Positions 63,797-64,000 of a DNA stretch of 64,000 nt are shown here, piece after piece. The position numbers were made by a program, and so were the translations under genes. The notes under the pieces were generated by a model. It worked only from the letters and a program-made list of their open reading frames with translations. It searched no databases and was not told where the DNA came from. Source of the DNA: Sphingomonas sp. HITSZ_GF (GTDB taxonomy: Bacteria > Pseudomonadota > Alphaproteobacteria > Sphingomonadales > Sphingomonadaceae); assembly GCF_029543155.1 (NCBI RefSeq), contig NZ_JARQXA010000004.1:1-64000 (forward strand), written 5' to 3'. The number at the start of each line of letters is the position of its first letter. The first letter of the stretch is position 1.

Positions 63797-63864
63797 CGGC
63801 TGCTCCCCGTTAACGCTCCCAATTTGCCGATGGGAGGTAAATATTGGGTGAGTCCCGGAAGGTC

Positions 63865-64000
63865 TCAGAAGCGTTTCCAGATGACGCCGGCGCCCCAGCC
63901 GAACAGAATGGAGAGCGCTACGGCCACGATACCGTAGAATACCGAATAATGATCGGCCGAATAGGCGACGAAGCGCTCGAAGCCCGATTTGCGGATCTCG
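63865..64000 (-). CDS. C-terminal fragment of a membrane protein, possibly TIGR02186 family
   Basis: Only the last 45 codons are in the window. They read EIRKSGFERFVAYSADHYSV, then one hydrophobic span (FYGIVAVALSILFGWGAGVI) and WKRF before TGA at 63865. The pattern of an amphipathic GxER helix, a YG-start span and a basic end resembles the C-terminus of the alphaproteobacterial TIGR02186 transmembrane proteins. That is a resemblance only. The gene continues beyond 64000. Confidence 0.45.
   Translation of the reverse strand, partial: EIRKSGFERFVAYSADHYSVFYGIVAVALSILFGWGAGVIWKRF

Overview
The window is about 64 kb of GC-rich chromosome from an alphaproteobacterium, most likely a member of the Sphingomonadales (Sphingomonas or a close relative). 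This rests on the alphaproteobacterial type of initiator tRNA, two large TonB-dependent receptors, DUF2059 proteins, a ubiquinol-cytochrome c chaperone/YceD pair, a possible TIGR02186-type fragment, an EcfG-like promoter, and four families of GC-rich dyad intergenic repeats. It reads as ordinary chromosome: I see no prophage, no integrase, no transposase and no CRISPR array.

Layout. 1-1.85 kb: 3' part of an initiator tRNA and an MFS exporter. 1.85-10.6 kb: a C4-dicarboxylate module. dctBD runs leftward; dctA, a TonB-dependent receptor and a secreted esterase run rightward and are tightly coupled. 10.6-21.9 kb: an NDUFA9-like protein, uppP, gltD, two DUF2059 proteins, gltB, an FzlA-like GST and a PEBP protein. 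22-26.1 kb (minus strand): a stress or envelope stretch with a secreted peroxiredoxin, outer membrane phospholipase A, a diguanylate cyclase, two tiny membrane-peptide genes behind what looks like a complete sigma-54 promoter, and a general-stress type dehydrogenase. 26.2-31.8 kb: hisN, a 56-residue gene, a Crp/Fnr regulator, a vWA lipoprotein with 11-residue repeats, and an AsmA protein. 32-36.8 kb: rpmI-rplT and pheS-pheT, separated by a GIY-YIG gene flanked by inverted repeats. 36.8-43.7 kb: mixed metabolic genes (two dehydrogenases, a secreted acetamidase, an aldose epimerase) and prfC. 43.8-48.3 kb: a TetR-controlled TonB receptor plus MFS uptake locus. 48.3-51.4 kb: a CPBP protease, an unknown protein, yceD, the cytochrome bc1 chaperone and bamE. 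51.6-62.1 kb: pbpC with a bacterial alpha-2-macroglobulin, divergent from a shortened NfrB/NfrA-like pair. 62.1-64 kb: a HerA-like ATPase and a partial gene.

Most notable observations. (1) On the minus strand, a near-consensus sigma-54 promoter, a perfect match to the IHF consensus and an enhancer-like dyad precede two undescribed peptides of 35 and 31 residues. (2) The DctD here has lost the GAFTGA loop, and its target dctA has a clear dyad but no good -24/-12 promoter, so it may not work through sigma-54. (3) A GIY-YIG nuclease gene flanked by perfect 28-bp inverted repeats sits inside the usual rplT-pheS neighbourhood. (4) A vWA lipoprotein carries five tandem 11-residue repeats. (5) A TetR-type operator fits exactly inside the 17-bp promoter spacer of a TonB receptor gene. 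All functional calls are from reading the sequence; no searches were run.
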